From Gnetum montanum (lineage: Eukaryota; Streptophyta; Gnetopsida; Gnetales; Gnetaceae), in the NCBI GenBank assembly GCA_015680685.1, contig MNCI01023875.1, forward strand, positions 40,099 to 78,484: DNA of 38,386 nt, written 5' to 3'. The notes below the pieces were generated by a model. It ran no database searches. It was not told the DNA's origin and saw only the letters and a program-made list of their open reading frames with translations. Positions 10,061 through 21,500 of this stretch are shown here, piece by piece. How positions within the stretch are numbered: position 1 is the stretch's first letter; each line of letters starts with the position of its first letter. Both the position numbers and the translations under genes were made by a program.

Positions 10061-11400
10061 GACGCACCCAAAGATAAAGAATTAATTCCTCTTCACATAT
10101 TATCCATTGATGAGGAAAATGATGACCCATTTGCCCTTAACTGATTGCATGATCTATGGTATGGTGATAGTAAATTATATTTAACCTTTCACTGTTGCCC
10201 TTCAAATTTACCTAGATAGAATATAAAGCTTTTAATATCTAAATGTTCTAGGTTTACTCTAATTAATGGTGAATTATTTAAGAAGAATTTCCAAGGAATA
10301 TACCTTAAATTCTTAAACCAAGAATGAGCTAGCAAGGTCCTAATACAACTTCATGAGAAAGGACATATAGGATATCATTTTTTAGTTCATAAAATCATGA
10401 GAGCTAGTTAGTATTGTCCCACTATGATTAATGATGCTTACAACCTAGTCAAAACTTATGTCCAATGTTAAATGTTTAAAGGAAAAGATTCCAAGAGTTC
10501 AACCCCTTTACAACATATAATAGAAACTAGACCATTTGCAAAACGGGCTTTGGATTTTATTGGAGTAATTAATCAATTATCAACAACCCAACACAAGTTC
10601 ATCTTGATAGCTATCAATTGTTGCACATGTTGGTTAGAAGTGAAAGCAACCAAAATCACAACATCTCATGAAGTTATTTGCTTTCTAGAAAATGATATAA
10701 TTTCTAGATATGGATATCCTTATGCTTTAGTAGTGGATAATGGACCCACTTTCATCTCTATAGAGTTTAGAAATTGGGCTAGGAAACATAATACTATTGT
10801 CAAAGTTGTAACTGAGTATCATCCTAAAGGTAATGATTGAGTGGAGTCATTCAATATAGTAATATTAACTAGAATTAAGAAGTTGATAACTCAAAATCCA
10901 CAAACTTGGCATGAGTAATTAAAATGGGTAGTTTGGGCTGATAGAATTTGTTATAAAGATTCAATCAAAACTACACCTTATGATTTAGTATGTGGACAAG
11001 AACCAATATTACTAATAAATTTATAGATCCCTACATGTCAGTTTTTCTTGGATTATTTACCAATTGATGAACATTTGATCTTGTGTACATATGATATTTG
11101 GAATTTAGAACTTAAAATGGTTAAAGTAATTGAAAATATATTTATTCATCAACAAACTATTAAAAGATGATTTAATAAGAACTATGTAGCCAAAGTGTTT
11201 CAAGTAGGAGATGTGATCCTTAAGAGAGATAGAACATTTGTCAAATAGGTTCCCAAACTAAGTTTTCTCCTATGTGTTCATGTCCATACCGAGTTACAGA
11301 TGTAATTGGTCCAAATGTGTATAAAATTGTTGATTTGCAAGGATACAAGTTAAATAGAAATTTTAGTGCATTTCATTTAAAGCATTTCTACTTAGGTGCC
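10061..11400 (+). pseudogene. Ty3/gypsy integrase relic with intact DD35E (element E2)
   Basis: The zinc-finger part is at about 10340-10470 (LHEKGHIGYHFLVHK ... KTYVQC, the last Cys lost in a stop region). The core is in the 122-residue frame starting at 10472: first Asp in LDFIGVI (10553-10555), second Asp in VVDNGPTF (10736-10738), and Glu in VESFN (10844-10846) just past a TGA. Spacing from second Asp to Glu is 35 residues, the DD35E arrangement. Downstream come RIKKLITQNPQTWHE and YDLVCGQEPILL. The C-terminal domain VGDVILKRDR has the late motif IGPNVYKIVDLQGYKLN at about 11303-11360 and ends near 11400 (LGAPLGYLVYP). Integrase joins element DNA to the chromosome. At least four stops and a late frameshift inactivate it. 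Confidence 0.85.
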
Positions 11401-12112
11401 CCTCTTGGATACTTGGTATATCCTTAGTTGGATGCTTTCTTCTCATTCTTCATGCATTTCATTTGTATATAGTTGCATTCCCATATTTTCTTTACATTTC
11501 CATAATTTTCTCATGCTTGTTAAGTCTACCATCATCTCTTTCTTAGTATATTATTTTTGGTTTAATCCATTTGTGCTTTTTAATATGATTTTAATAATTA
11601 TTATGATTTAAGTTACTAGGAATTGGGTCATCATAACACCCTTTGAAATTAATGCAAGTATTATGCTCCCTATATATTATTCACATTATATCATATGACT
11701 ATTATATAAATTTTCCTTTGTAGGATATATATTTAGCAATTTTATGGTTCTTCCTAATCTATTTCATGATTTTGATTTTATTAGTTATGTTGGAGTATGG
11801 AGGATGGGATTTATCCTAAGTTATGTTATTATCATGGTCATTAGGATGTGTGAGTTTGGAGAATGGTTATCCATAATAACTAGATGACCTTATAAAAATT
11901 TCATTTTTATCTCATAAACCCTAGCCCTCAAGTGTGATGATCCATGGCTATCTTGTGAGAAATAGGGTGAATTGATTCTTCTCCACTTGAGAATCCTTAG
12001 CCACCTAAGAGACATGCTATGATGCCATCTAGATTATAATTAAAAGGCACATACATAGGGGTTAAACTACACCACAAGCAAATTTTTTGAGAGGACTGTG
12101 TTCTTTGGCAGT
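11401..12112 (+). other. non-coding 3' tail of element E2, possibly containing the start of its 3' LTR
   Basis: Directly follows integrase and has no credible frame. T-rich up to 11640, then a more structured part (TGTTGGAGTATGGAGG at about 11788, and AACCCTAGCCCTCAAGTGTG at about 11928) that could be LTR sequence. No polypurine tract or matching 5' copy was found, so the LTR boundary is not called. It is cut at 12112 by the end of a minus-strand Y-family LTR. Confidence 0.35.
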
Positions 12113-12480
12113 TGATGAGTGGTGAGGTACCCCTATACCCAATCATATGAATCACTGAGGCATTCACACATGATTTGGTTGAATTCTATGGACCTATAGT
12201 TCTCCAATACACTAGTTCTTCTAGGAAGTAAAATGGATATTTAGAATGTTCAGTGTCTTCCCAACTACACTTGTGAAGCTCAAGTGTAAGGTTTTAAGTG
12301 TAATTGAGCTACATGATTTTTCTAATTTTATGTTTTATAAATTTAATCTCTCACGTTTACATTTGATCCGATCGAATTTCATGAACCTATAGTTCTCTAG
12401 TGCACTAGTTCTTCTAAGAAGTGAAATGGGCACTGAGAACGTTTGTTGTCTTCCCAACTATACATCCTAAATATGTATAG
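12113..12480 (-). mobile_element. Y-family LTR copy 2, U5-side part (minus strand), split by E3
   Basis: On the minus strand the segment ends CTCATCA at 12113 and contains the GTACCTCACCACTCATC block, as in copies 1 and 3. It is interrupted at 12480 by element E3 and resumes at 18403. Joined, the LTR would be about 880 bp. It carries a private internal duplication (12171-12463). Confidence 0.6.
12171..12463. repeat. roughly 100-bp duplication, copies 193 bp apart, inside LTR copy 2
   Basis: 12171-12270 (TGATTTGGTTGAATTC ... CCAACTACAC) recurs at 12363-12463 (TTGATCCGATCGAATTTC ... CCAACTATAC). Both contain CACTAGTTCTTCTA. The equivalent part of copy 3 (34.9-35.2 kb) shows only one, so the duplication is local. 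Confidence 0.7.
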
Positions 12481-12774
12481 TGAAACACCATAAAATTTTG
12501 AGACCCTCTTGCTTCACCAGGGTCTTGGAATTTAGGCAAGGACTTCCACTAGTGCAGCATCATGACAACTTGACAGGAAAATGTAGGTGTTGAAGTTAGA
12601 CAGTCCAGTTTGGCAAGTTTTCTATCTCCAGAGTTGATAGGCCCAATGGACTCTCTAGCCTACCCACTTGGACAATTCACCCAGCTGACAGTCTACTCAA
12701 AAAATATGCTAGGAGTTGCTGAAAGTGTTTGGGATAACCAAAGCAGTTCAGCAATTTTTCTAGTGAAGAAGTTT

Positions 12775-13290
12775 GCTACGCTACGCTACGGTATGTAGTG
12801 TGGCAAGCCTTGAAAGATAGTTGCTCAAGTGATCAAGTGCAAATTATTGCAAAACAAGGTGCTACGCTATGCTACGCTATGTAGCATAGCATTACGTAGC
12901 AAAGGAAAAAAAAGGCCTGGTTTACCAAGTGATTCTAATAAAAAAATTGCACTTGGCAAGCACTCTGGCCTCCAAAATCGTTTGTCGTGTTCGGCCTCAA
13001 GTCCTTGGGCAAAGTTTCTTACTAGAAAAGGGTGAATTGAACAAAAAGTAGGATACGCTGGCTGCTATGCTATGCTATGCTACATAACATAACATTGTGT
13101 AGAAAAAATACAAGAACAACAAAAAATGTTTTAAACATAAATTCAGAAAGTTCAAAGGCTTCCTATCATGAAGGGAAAATTTGCAATCGTTAGCATGATC
13201 AAGCATCAAACAAATGTTTTCAGCTTCAACACAAGTTTTAGGAAAAACCAATTGCTATCCTATGCTATGCTATGTAGCGTAGCAAGTAGC
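12775..13290. repeat. four clusters of GCTAYGCTAYG palindromic repeats in U3 of E3
   Basis: Clusters at 12775-12804, 12861-12900, 13064-13102 and 13254-13290 are built from GCTACG or GCTATG units followed by the inverse TGTAGC or CATAGC. Each can fold on itself; the clearest is at 12861-12900, where GCTACGCTATGCTACG faces TAGCATAGCATTACGTAGC. They sit 86 to 203 bp apart upstream of the TATA box. Confidence 0.75.
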
Positions 13291-13705
13291 CACTTGTGCT
13301 ATGCCAGCAAACTTGACAACGTGAGTAACATAGCACTGGTATGGAAGCATCAAGGTGTCTTCAGGAAACTCTAGAACTTGTTGACAATGATCTTCCTCAT
13401 TTTGACATCTCATTAGTGGAATCAGCAACTTCACTCCATTTTGCACACCCTTTAACTTCCAAAACATTGTTCCTACACTTGACCCCATCTATAATGGCAA
13501 GGAAGACATAGTCCTAGAGCGTAATCTACATTCTTGTTTGCATTGCTAGCACACTGATCTCAACACAATCAGTCCTAGAGGCATAGTCACAGCGTAGCCA
13601 TGTTCATGCCCAGCATTGCACACCTACATAGTACGGACATCATAGCATCTTGTAGGGTCCAGGACATGTGTCATCCAGGCTCCATTTCTCACTTGCCCCT
13701 AGTCC

Positions 13706-13713
13706 TATAAATA
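13706..13713 (+). promoter_or_regulatory. TATA box of the E3 5' LTR
   Basis: TATAAATA in the context CCTATAAATACCC, a near-ideal plant TATA box, about 1225 bp inside the LTR. Transcription would start about 30 bp downstream, near 13740, placing R before the deletion join point copied at 13927. Confidence 0.65.
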
Positions 13714-14314
13714 CCCTAGTAAATAACTCTCAAAGGATTTTCTTTTTTGGTTGGAAGAGTTCACAATTTTGCATTGACAAGAGTATTTGGCTTGTTGGCT
13801 TCTTGCATTTGGCTGGTTGGCTTCTTGATTAGCTTCTTAGCAAACAGAGTTAGCTTCTCGCTATAGTTGGCTTTTGAGTTGGCTCTCAGAAGGCATAGTG
13901 GGCATTTTTCTTGAGTGCTTTAGTTACCTTTGAGTAAGCAGTGCATCTCCGACATTGTATAACCCCCCTGTACACCTTTCAAAAAAGGTAAAGAATTGAA
14001 TCTACGACCTTGGGGTAGTGCATTTTCTCTCCTGATCTTGTTCTGCTACTTCTTTACTATTATTTCTATTTTGCATCGTTTCCTTCATTTCTGCATTTAT
14101 TGATCATCAGTTTACCTCACGTGTCTCGACCTCGAAATGATGTTTACATAAGGTTAAGATACACCGACTAAGTCCCTATCTGATCGAATAGACCTTTTAG
14201 GGTGCCTTGTTTTCATTTTCTCCAGCACGGTCCTCACATAGATCTAGGGTTAAACTATTCACTCGGCAACCTCTCGGTGTTCCAGCCATCAACATTTTTG
14301 GTTACTATATTTTT

Positions 14315-14332
14315 TGGCACTAGAAGGAGGGC
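14315..14332 (+). other. primer-binding-site-like sequence of E3
   Basis: TGGCACTAGAAGGAGGGC begins eight bases after the LTR end, and TGG at this place is expected for tRNA priming of minus-strand synthesis. Nearly the same sequence (TGGCACTAGAAGGATGAC) sits at 34623-34640 after another LTR end. I could not name the tRNA. Confidence 0.55.
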
Positions 14333-14548
14333 CTTTTAGTGCCTTTTTCGTGTCCTACGGGTAGTCCTACATGCTTTCTGTACCCTGTTACATACTAGCA
14401 TAAATGTGATACCCTTTTTTGGTTGTTTACGCATAGTGTGATGTAGATTGGTTGCCATGACTATTCCTTTGGAATCCAACAGGATGAAAAGCCTTCAATC
14501 CCCTCTTGATTTCTGTGTTTCTTAGTTTGCGATCTTTCCTTTTGCAAT

Positions 14549-16960
14549 ATGGGAGATGATTTTGACAATGATCACTATTTTCACCTTGATCCTTGAGGCT
14601 CCTTTCTTGGCCCAAAGCACCATGGGTGCTAACCAGCCACCTAGCTCGGTGTTGGCGCCATGCCAATCCCTTAGGGTTTGACACTTGTTGCCTGATTTCT
14701 TGGCACAAGACGCAAAGCATTACAACTTCATCTGTGCAAATGTCTAGGTGGATTTTCCCTTGGATTACCAAGAACTCAAGCATAAGTGCAATTTCAAGTT
14801 CCTTTATTGGAATGGGAAGGAGTTTTTCCCTAACCCTGATGTCGCCATTCCTCTAACAAAGATGTATCGATGGATCTTTGATTAGCTACTACGAGTCACT
14901 ACACTTAGGAACCAGGACACATTATCCCATTGTAATGAAGCATTCCAGGATGGACAAGAAGTGCTAGACTCCCAGTTTGAGGGGGGTGGTCAAACTTACC
15001 CTGTGGCCATCCCTTCTATCATGGTCTTCAAGACAAACCCCCTTTTTTTGGCGGCTCCCTTTGTGATCACCACAAATATACCCCAATCTATGCTCTCATC
15101 TGCTATGGGTAGCCATCCCACACCCTCAGCATATTAGCAAGGACCTCCCTTAGTTTCATACCCAAGTGCTCTTCCCCCCCATTCTATCCTATCCTCATAC
15201 AGAGCACCAGTTACACCCATGATGCCATACATACACACAGCTTCCACCTCGCAATTGCCCAGAGCCTCCACTCCTATCTTGTTGCCTACATCTGTTTCAT
15301 CATCAGTGGTGGGTCCAGCCCCAACCATGTGGTGGACCCTAGCCACTTCACTCCCCACTTCAAAGTCCCACTAGATGTCACAACATCCTTATCACCAAGC
15401 GTACCAAGTCTCGCAAACACTACAACCAAGTGTAGGGCTATGGTCATTTCCATTGGTTATGCAAATGACCAACCCCTTAGTCGCATCAGCAGTCACCACC
15501 CCAGCAGCACCACCCATTGGGTAGTGGACCACACAAGCAACACCCTTTTTGAGGATAGCCCCAATAGCCCCTCCTATGACCCAAGTTTTCATCTTTGTTC
15601 TGCCATAAATGATGGTTGCCCCTGCAACCCCACAACCATTTGTGTCGTGTCTAAGTCTAGATCAATATTTTCAACTTATCCAAATCCTTACTGAAGAGGT
15701 TAGGCACCTTAAAACTGTAGGTTCTAATGTGGTGTAGACCATGGATTTCTACCATGATGACCCCATCAGCCTGGTGTTTCCTATGCTAACATTACCCCCT
15801 GGGATGCTACTTGCCCACTTTATGAAATACAACGAGAAGGGCAACCCTAATGCACATCTGGTCACATTCAGATCTGAATCTTTGTCACTGTAGCAATGGC
15901 TGCATACCATCATTCGTTTCTTTACTATGTCTTTGATAGGCCACGCTTTAGACTAGTACCGTGCACTCCCGCGTGCCTCCATCTCAACATTGGAGGAGTT
16001 GCTGACTCAGTTCGTGACTTGCTTCAAGTATAACTTGAAGCTCGAGGTCATGCTGCATTATTTAATGGGAGTTAAGCAAGACCCACTAGAGTTGGTGTAG
16101 AGGTTTATACAGTAGTGGGGTGCCACCTTGAATGAGATCTGCAAGCCTATTGTGGAGGTCCACTTGCTGGCCATCTTCAAGGGGGCGGTGAACAATTTCA
16201 TCAAATCCAAGCTGTATTACCTGGCCCCATGCTCTCTAAGTCAAGCTTTTGCACAAATGAAAAGTATTCAAGATGTGACCGAAGGTAGCAGGGACCCAGC
16301 CTATGTTGCATATAAAAATGCACATTCTAAAAAGAATAAAGAGAAGGGCAAGGCCGTAATGGCCATGGTGGTCACTATGGCAAACGAGGCCAAGCCAAAG
16401 AAAAAATAACAAGAAAGTGGCCGCACCACCAACTAACCCCGCACCTAACCTAGGAAACATTGCTCAACCCTCCATGTCGGCACCCAAAGCATCCACCCCA
16501 CCTAAGCCTAACTTCGAGCATAAAGATTTCTCCAAGTACACATCACTACCTATCAAGCCTTTAAAACTTCTAAAGCAATTTCTAGGGGTGGGGTACATTC
16601 AACACAAGTAGATGTCCAAGGAGGCAATCAAGAGGCATCAACGATACTATGAACTCCTTAGAAACCCCTCCTTGGCTTTTCCCAATGAGCCTCTGATTCC
16701 TAAGAATTTTAGGCTGGAATGGTTTTGTGACTACCATGAACTCTATGGTCACAACACATATTACTGTCTAGCCCTAAAAGATGACATTCAATGGATGATT
16801 GATTAGGGGAAGTTGGTGCTGGATGAAAGCAACCCCATCCTCCCTAAAAATCAATCCATGCATGTTTACAAAGAGTCCCTCAACACTAATGATCTGGGTT
16901 ACATCATCAACATCATTGGCATAGACAGTAACCTGGAACTGCTATAGTAGCCATTTGTTG
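14549..16960 (+). pseudogene. Tat-like Ty3 gag relic (element E3)
   Basis: From about 14700 to 16405 the third plus frame reads a gag with only stops. It contains PLDYQELKHKCNFKFLYWNG near 14757; a Pro/Ser/Thr-rich middle (about 15000-15650); and a capsid core with EKGNPNAHLVTF, then ALD-stop-YRALPRASISTLEELL, then FKYNLKLEVMLHYLMGVKQD (15825-16090). It continues into the open piece 16128-16409 (PIVEVHLLAIFKGAVNNFIKS). A frameshift near 16410 moves it to frame 1 (16417-16806), which has a zinc-knuckle-like C-x2-H-x4-H-x4-C (CDYHELYGHNTYYC, 16726-16766) followed by LKDDIQWMID. That variant knuckle is familiar from Tat-lineage gags. A close relative is at 36730-38386. The Trp of the LDWYR motif is TAG here. 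Confidence 0.8.
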
Positions 16961-17499
16961 TTGTTCGTGTACCTCAACATAGTGTAGCAACATCAACAAC
17001 GACAATAAAAATGCTGCAACAATCGTTTGTCCTAAAGGTCCCTCCTTAGACATTTTCCCCTACACCTTTTGTAATCAAAACTACACCACCACCCACACTA
17101 ATGCCGCAAATACCATTCATCATCAGGGGGCTAAATCACTCAACTATCCCCATCCCCTAAAACCAACATAAGATGGCAACACAACCTTCTGGTTCTAGGA
17201 AACATGAAGACTTCTTGATAGGTGAAATGGTTATGGAACGTACCACCCCAGGTCCTTCCAAGCCTACTCCCTTGTCCTCTACAACTACACCTACTTCATC
17301 ACCAAAATTTAACACCGCTACATGTGCATAGTCATCACCACCTCGTCCAAAAGGGTCCAACCCCAAACTTGAAATTGCTCCTCCTTGGGAAATTTGTCTC
17401 CTAGGATGAATGAAGGAAGAGAAGGGTAGTAATCAACAAGAAGGTGGAAACGACCTCTTAAAAGCCCTTACTTAGGTCAAGCAAGCTCTAAAGGAAAAG

Positions 17500-18020
17500 A
17501 ACACAATGTTGAGCCTATACGACCTGGTAATAACTTCCGCTACACACTGTGATGCTTTGGTTCGCATGCTAATGTCCATACTAGTGGACGAGAACATGCC
17601 GGTAGAAGAAAAAGCAATCCATTCGATCTTGCTTCCTTCTATGCCTAAAGAACCATGGCCATCCCAATTGACATTCTGTGATGAGTCCATTAGGGAAGAC
17701 CCTAAAAAGGGTCATGTGATGACAACAACCCTATTCATTATAATTTGGGTTGGCCCACATAAGATCCGAAGAGTACACGTTGATGACAGGGTTGCTACAA
17801 ATGTCATCCCATTTCTCATAGTGGACAAACTAGGTTTGGTAGACCAAATCAAACCCATGACAATGTCATGTTTGAAGTCATTCAATGGGGTGTAAGTAGT
17901 GGTGAAAGGAACTATTCACATTGACTTTGTGGTAGGGGACCACTTCTCCATGAGTGTAATGTTTATCGTGGTAGAAGAGATGCCCGGGTTTAACCTGATC
18001 TTGGGGAGATCGTGGTTAAT
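17500..18020 (+). pseudogene. truncated Ty3 protease relic (element E3), cut by deletion
   Basis: The 129-residue frame 17506-17895 and its continuation encode HSILLPSMPKEPWPSQLTF, then the active-site region VHVDDRVATNVIP (family norm is VDxGSxxNV; here Gly-Ser are lost), then KLGLVDQIKPMTMSCLKSFN. The late motif FNLILGRSWLI (17988-18020) ends exactly where the sequence joins LTR DNA at 18021. The rest of protease and all of RT to integrase are missing. The region 16960-17500 upstream is Pro/Thr-rich linker without clear domains. E3 could not encode its own transposition in this state. Confidence 0.7.
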
Positions 18021-18402
18021 CCTTTGAGTAAGCAGTGCATCTCCAATGTTGTATAACCCCTTGTAAATCTTTCAAACAAGGCAAAGAATCAAATTTGTGA
18101 CTTTGGGGTGGTGTATTTTCTCACCTGAGTTTGTTTTGCTACTTCTTTACCATTCTCGTTGTTTTGTATTGTTTCCTTTATTTTTGCATTTATTGATCAT
18201 TGGTTTACCTCATCTGTCTAGCCCTCAAAACCACATTTACATAAGGTTAAGATACGCCAACTATGTCCCTATCTAATCAACCAGACCATTAAGGGTGCCC
18301 CTTTTCTATTTTCTCCAGCAAGACCCTCGCACGGATCCGAGGTTAAACTATTTGCCCAGCAATCTCTCGGTGTTCTAGTCACTGATGTTTTCGATCGTGA
18401 CA
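18021..18402 (+). repeat. remnant of the E3 3' LTR
   Basis: Aligns with 13927-14307 of the 5' LTR, starting at CCTTTGAGTAAGCAGTGCAT in both. It lacks U3 and the first part of R. It ends GTGACA and is followed by the TATAG target duplication. Confidence 0.85.
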
Positions 18403-18915
18403 TATAGTGCTACTAGGCTACTAACCATTAAGCATTTCTGGGTTACTAAGCACTACATGTATGCTTGAAGTAGTCATCCTTGTGTTCATTAATAACTAGA
18501 AATTAAATTCTTAATTTAAATGCATTAAAATAAAGTGCATTAACGGAAACATTAATCTATTTTCAATGTTGCAAGGATGATAAAAAGGAGTTCATTTTTA
18601 TTCCCATCACACTGTTGTGCTGAAGTACATTAGTGCTTGAACAAAGATCAGTACATACTTAGACTTCTACTACAGGCACTCAAAAATATTCTAACTCTAG
18701 AGAAAACAAACTACAAAAGCTTTGCTACTCTATTATGAAAACTAATGAAAAACTATATGAAAACTATGAGCCCAAGCACTGTATTTATAAGCCAACATAT
18801 ACCCTATGATATCAGATATTCAACATCATGTCCTAGGCTTTGACATTGGGTATCCGATGCCGAGGCTGTGATATTGGATATCTTATATTGGATCTAGTCA
18901 AAACATGATTCATCA
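18403..18915 (-). mobile_element. Y-family LTR copy 2, U3-side part (minus strand)
   Basis: Continues the LTR interrupted at 12480. It shares, in order with copy 3, the GCTACTAGGCTACTAAC / GGGTTACTAAGCA block (18409-18451), GAAGTAGTCATCC (18466-18480) and CTTCTACTACAGGCAC (18663-18678). It also has a minus-strand TATAAATA (18782-18789) and GATATC-type U3 repeats (18810-18895). The LTR start TGATGAATCATG reads leftward from 18915. I see no clear polypurine block beyond it. Confidence 0.6.
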
Positions 18916-21500
18916 GTATCCAAATTGGGAAACCATGTAAACTTGAGTATAGTTTTTATTATCTTGGTTGTTCAAATTAGGGAACTTATTCAACCCTCTT
19001 TCTAAGTTCTCAGTTCTCACTCCCAAATTATTGAGCTAATTTCTCCTAATCACAATAGATATTGAACTGAAATTCTAGCTACACATAGCCACATGTTCTA
19101 ATTTCTAAGAAATATAGAATTGCTTAAAAATGTTTCAAAATAACTTAAATATAATCAAGATAGTAAATGTGCTTATTTATGGCTATTCAATTTTTGAGAT
19201 TAAGTAAATAATGATAAGTGATGTTGATGAACTGATAATGGAATAGTCAAATTCTTACTAAAATTATATTGATTATTCTATGAAAAAAATTTCTAAGAGA
19301 TGCCTTGGATATATATATGTGACAAGTACAATAAAGTTTACTAAACATAATTTAATACAGCCTTGATGATGAAAAAAGGTTTTAAAATTATATATATATG
19401 CATTGCGGAACTACTCATTAATCAAAAAAATTCCAAAATTTTTTCAAAATAAAATTTTATTATATAATAAAAATAAAAATAATTATTACCTTATACTCTA
19501 AAAATCAAACACAAAGATGACTCAGGGAAGACATTCCAACTTTCAAGAGACATCTCACTTTTGCATGAGATGTCTCAACTGAATGATAGGTACTAATAGA
19601 AGCATCTATCCAAGCCTAGAGACAACTTGTACAGCCAAGAAAACCTCTAAATTAGTAGTTCCAAGTCATGAAATAGCTGAGATATGATGAGAAAAAGATA
19701 GAAACAAATGAGAATCTTCAAGTTGAGGTTAAGGAAAGGTTAGTAGGTTTCTTATCTTCAATTTCCAATAAATATTATATGTGTTTTCATGTTTGGAAGC
19801 ATGAGAGCTATGAGAGTTGATGAGAGATTATCATGTGAGCATATTGTGCTAGTTCATGAGTGTGTATGTAGGTTTAAGATCAATTATGTGTATGTGTTGA
19901 CCTTGTGCCTCTTATGTGCATTATGTGTTTGGATCTTAGCCTTGTGTTGTGGAAAAGATCTTGTTTGCTAATGGCTTACATTAAGGACAATTGTTGTGTT
20001 GTTGTAGAGCCTCATGTTTCATAATGTCATTGAGTGTGTGAGTGATTTGTGATGTTTGTAAGTTGTGGAACCACTATTTTGTAATATTTTCTACATTAAT
20101 TAAGGATATTTTTTTATTTTTCTAGCATATTAAATTGTCTCTCATAATATCTCGATTTAGTGAGATTAAAATATCTAAAACGAACGAAATGATCCTCCTC
20201 CATTTTAGAATAAAACGTATGAGATACTTACCACCTTGTCACAAATTAGAGACATATAATTTTTTGAGCTTTGATAGAATACCAAGAAATAAAGGTTTTT
20301 AGATTACAAAGCAAAGAGGAATCAAGAGAAGAAGAAAGAAATAAAAAATATTTCAGTGTTAGAATGAAGTCACAAAATCAAATTTATTAGAATGAGATTT
20401 CAATTTTTATTTTATAACAAACACCATGAAGTTGTTATTTCGAACTATTGCAAATCCATTAGGAAGAAAGACTTAATAGACTAAAAGCTGTATCCATTTA
20501 TTGTCCATTGGAGAGATAAGCTATAAATTTAAAAGTCATTCTTATTGTTCAGCATTCTTCATTACTACTCTTGGGTATGAAGATAAAGAGAATATTAATC
20601 TTATCAAGAATTAAAGAAATTAATTATATTAGTTTGTGCACTAGTAAAAAGGACTTTATGTTTCTCTTGCTCAACTTCATCTCTTCCTACCTTCATTTAA
20701 TACTCAACACTTTCTAGCTTAATCTAATACTAAATGGCCTTGTCATATATTCTAATCAACCCTACTTAATTAGAAATATAGGCTTTTACTTTATTAAACT
20801 AACTCTACTTAATCTTCTTCTCTTTTATGAATATAGACTTATTTTCCTTTAAAAACAAAGCATTTTTGAAAAACAACTTTTTATTTATGGGCTTTTCATG
20901 TAGCTTTTTGATGATTTGGAAAAGCTTTTTGATAATTTTGTAAGGATATTTATTTTTACCCATGACATTTTATATACTTTTAGAATATCTAGCATTCTCC
21001 TCTTTGTATTGTTCTTATGGCACATAAAAAATTTTTGTAAATTAATCTTTTCCTTCTTTTTTGAAGAGAAAAACTATACCATATTCTTGAGCTTGGCTTT
21101 CAAAATAAAACTAAACATTTTTAATATATATATACATAGCCTGCAACATCAACTAGGCTAGTATAGCTTTTAGCTCTACTCCATAAAGAGCTTTTCCTTT
21201 AAAACTTTATCTTGATTTGGGCTTTCCATGGAACAAAAATTTAGTCTTTTATGTTTACTTATGGAGCTTTTGGTTGAGATAGGCTTTTTATTGAATAACT
21301 ATATATTATATTTACGAAAAGCTTTGTATATTTTGGTAGGTTATCTTTAGTATGGGATTAGTTTTTACATAAAAATAAGCTCTTTTGATGTTGAGGGATC
21401 TACAAAATTTTAAGCAAGCAAAGAAGTACAGTTCTTTTTTTTTTTACCCGTTTTTTGCATCTAGAAGAGCTATATTGGTGCTAAACATTCACTCAAAAGC
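18916..21500. other. AT-rich sequence without recognisable genes
   Basis: No frame here has a recognisable protein motif. The pieces at 19789-19971 and 20916-21161 are short, low-complexity and unsupported. A perfect 11-bp inverted repeat lies at 19548-19576. From about 20830 onward the sequence is full of AGCTTTT or GGCTTTT words spaced irregularly, leading into the clearer tandem repeat at 21501. Probably very old repeat DNA. Confidence 0.5.
19548..19576. repeat. perfect 11-bp inverted repeat (hairpin)
   Basis: GAGACATCTCA, a 7-base loop, then TGAGATGTCTC. The AGACATCT core echoes the motif cluster at 591-862. Isolated, with no T-run after it on either side, so a terminator is unlikely. 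Confidence 0.65.

Larger units (their letters stand above)
12481..14307 (+). repeat. 5' LTR of E3
   Basis: 1827 bp. Starts TGAAACACCATAAAATTTTG, a common start in plant Ty3 LTRs. Its final 381 bp (13927-14307) align with 18021-18402. In the first 190 or so aligned bases I count about 33 differences, mostly transitions, so the insertion is old. U3 carries four GCTACGCTATG-type hairpin clusters, followed by a TATA box at 13706. The ORFs at 12610-13488 inside it are chance frames. Confidence 0.78.
12481..18402 (+). mobile_element. element E3: nested Tat-like Ty3 element with TSD and internal deletion
   Basis: The 5' LTR starts TGAAACACC at 12481, preceded by TATAG (12476-12480). The last LTR bases GTGACA end at 18402, followed by TATAG (18403-18407). 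That 5-bp target duplication and TG...CA ends define a 5922-bp insertion. Order: 5' LTR (12481-14307), primer-binding-like site (14315), gag, protease start, then an abrupt join at 18021 into the middle of the 3' LTR. RT, RNase H, integrase, polypurine tract and the U3 of the 3' LTR are absent. The target is a minus-strand Y-family LTR, whose halves resume on either side. Confidence 0.82.

Noticed and set aside
15134-15592. Minus-strand Gly/Val-rich ORFs
   Set aside because: Antisense of the Pro/Thr/Ser-rich middle of the E3 gag.
12113-18915. Two independent LTRs facing each other around E3
   Set aside because: The same blocks in the same order occur uninterrupted at 4555-5489 and 34934-35737, so this is one LTR split by E3.
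19548-19576. Hairpin as microRNA precursor or terminator
   Set aside because: Arms are only 11 bp and no T-run or extended fold-back is seen.
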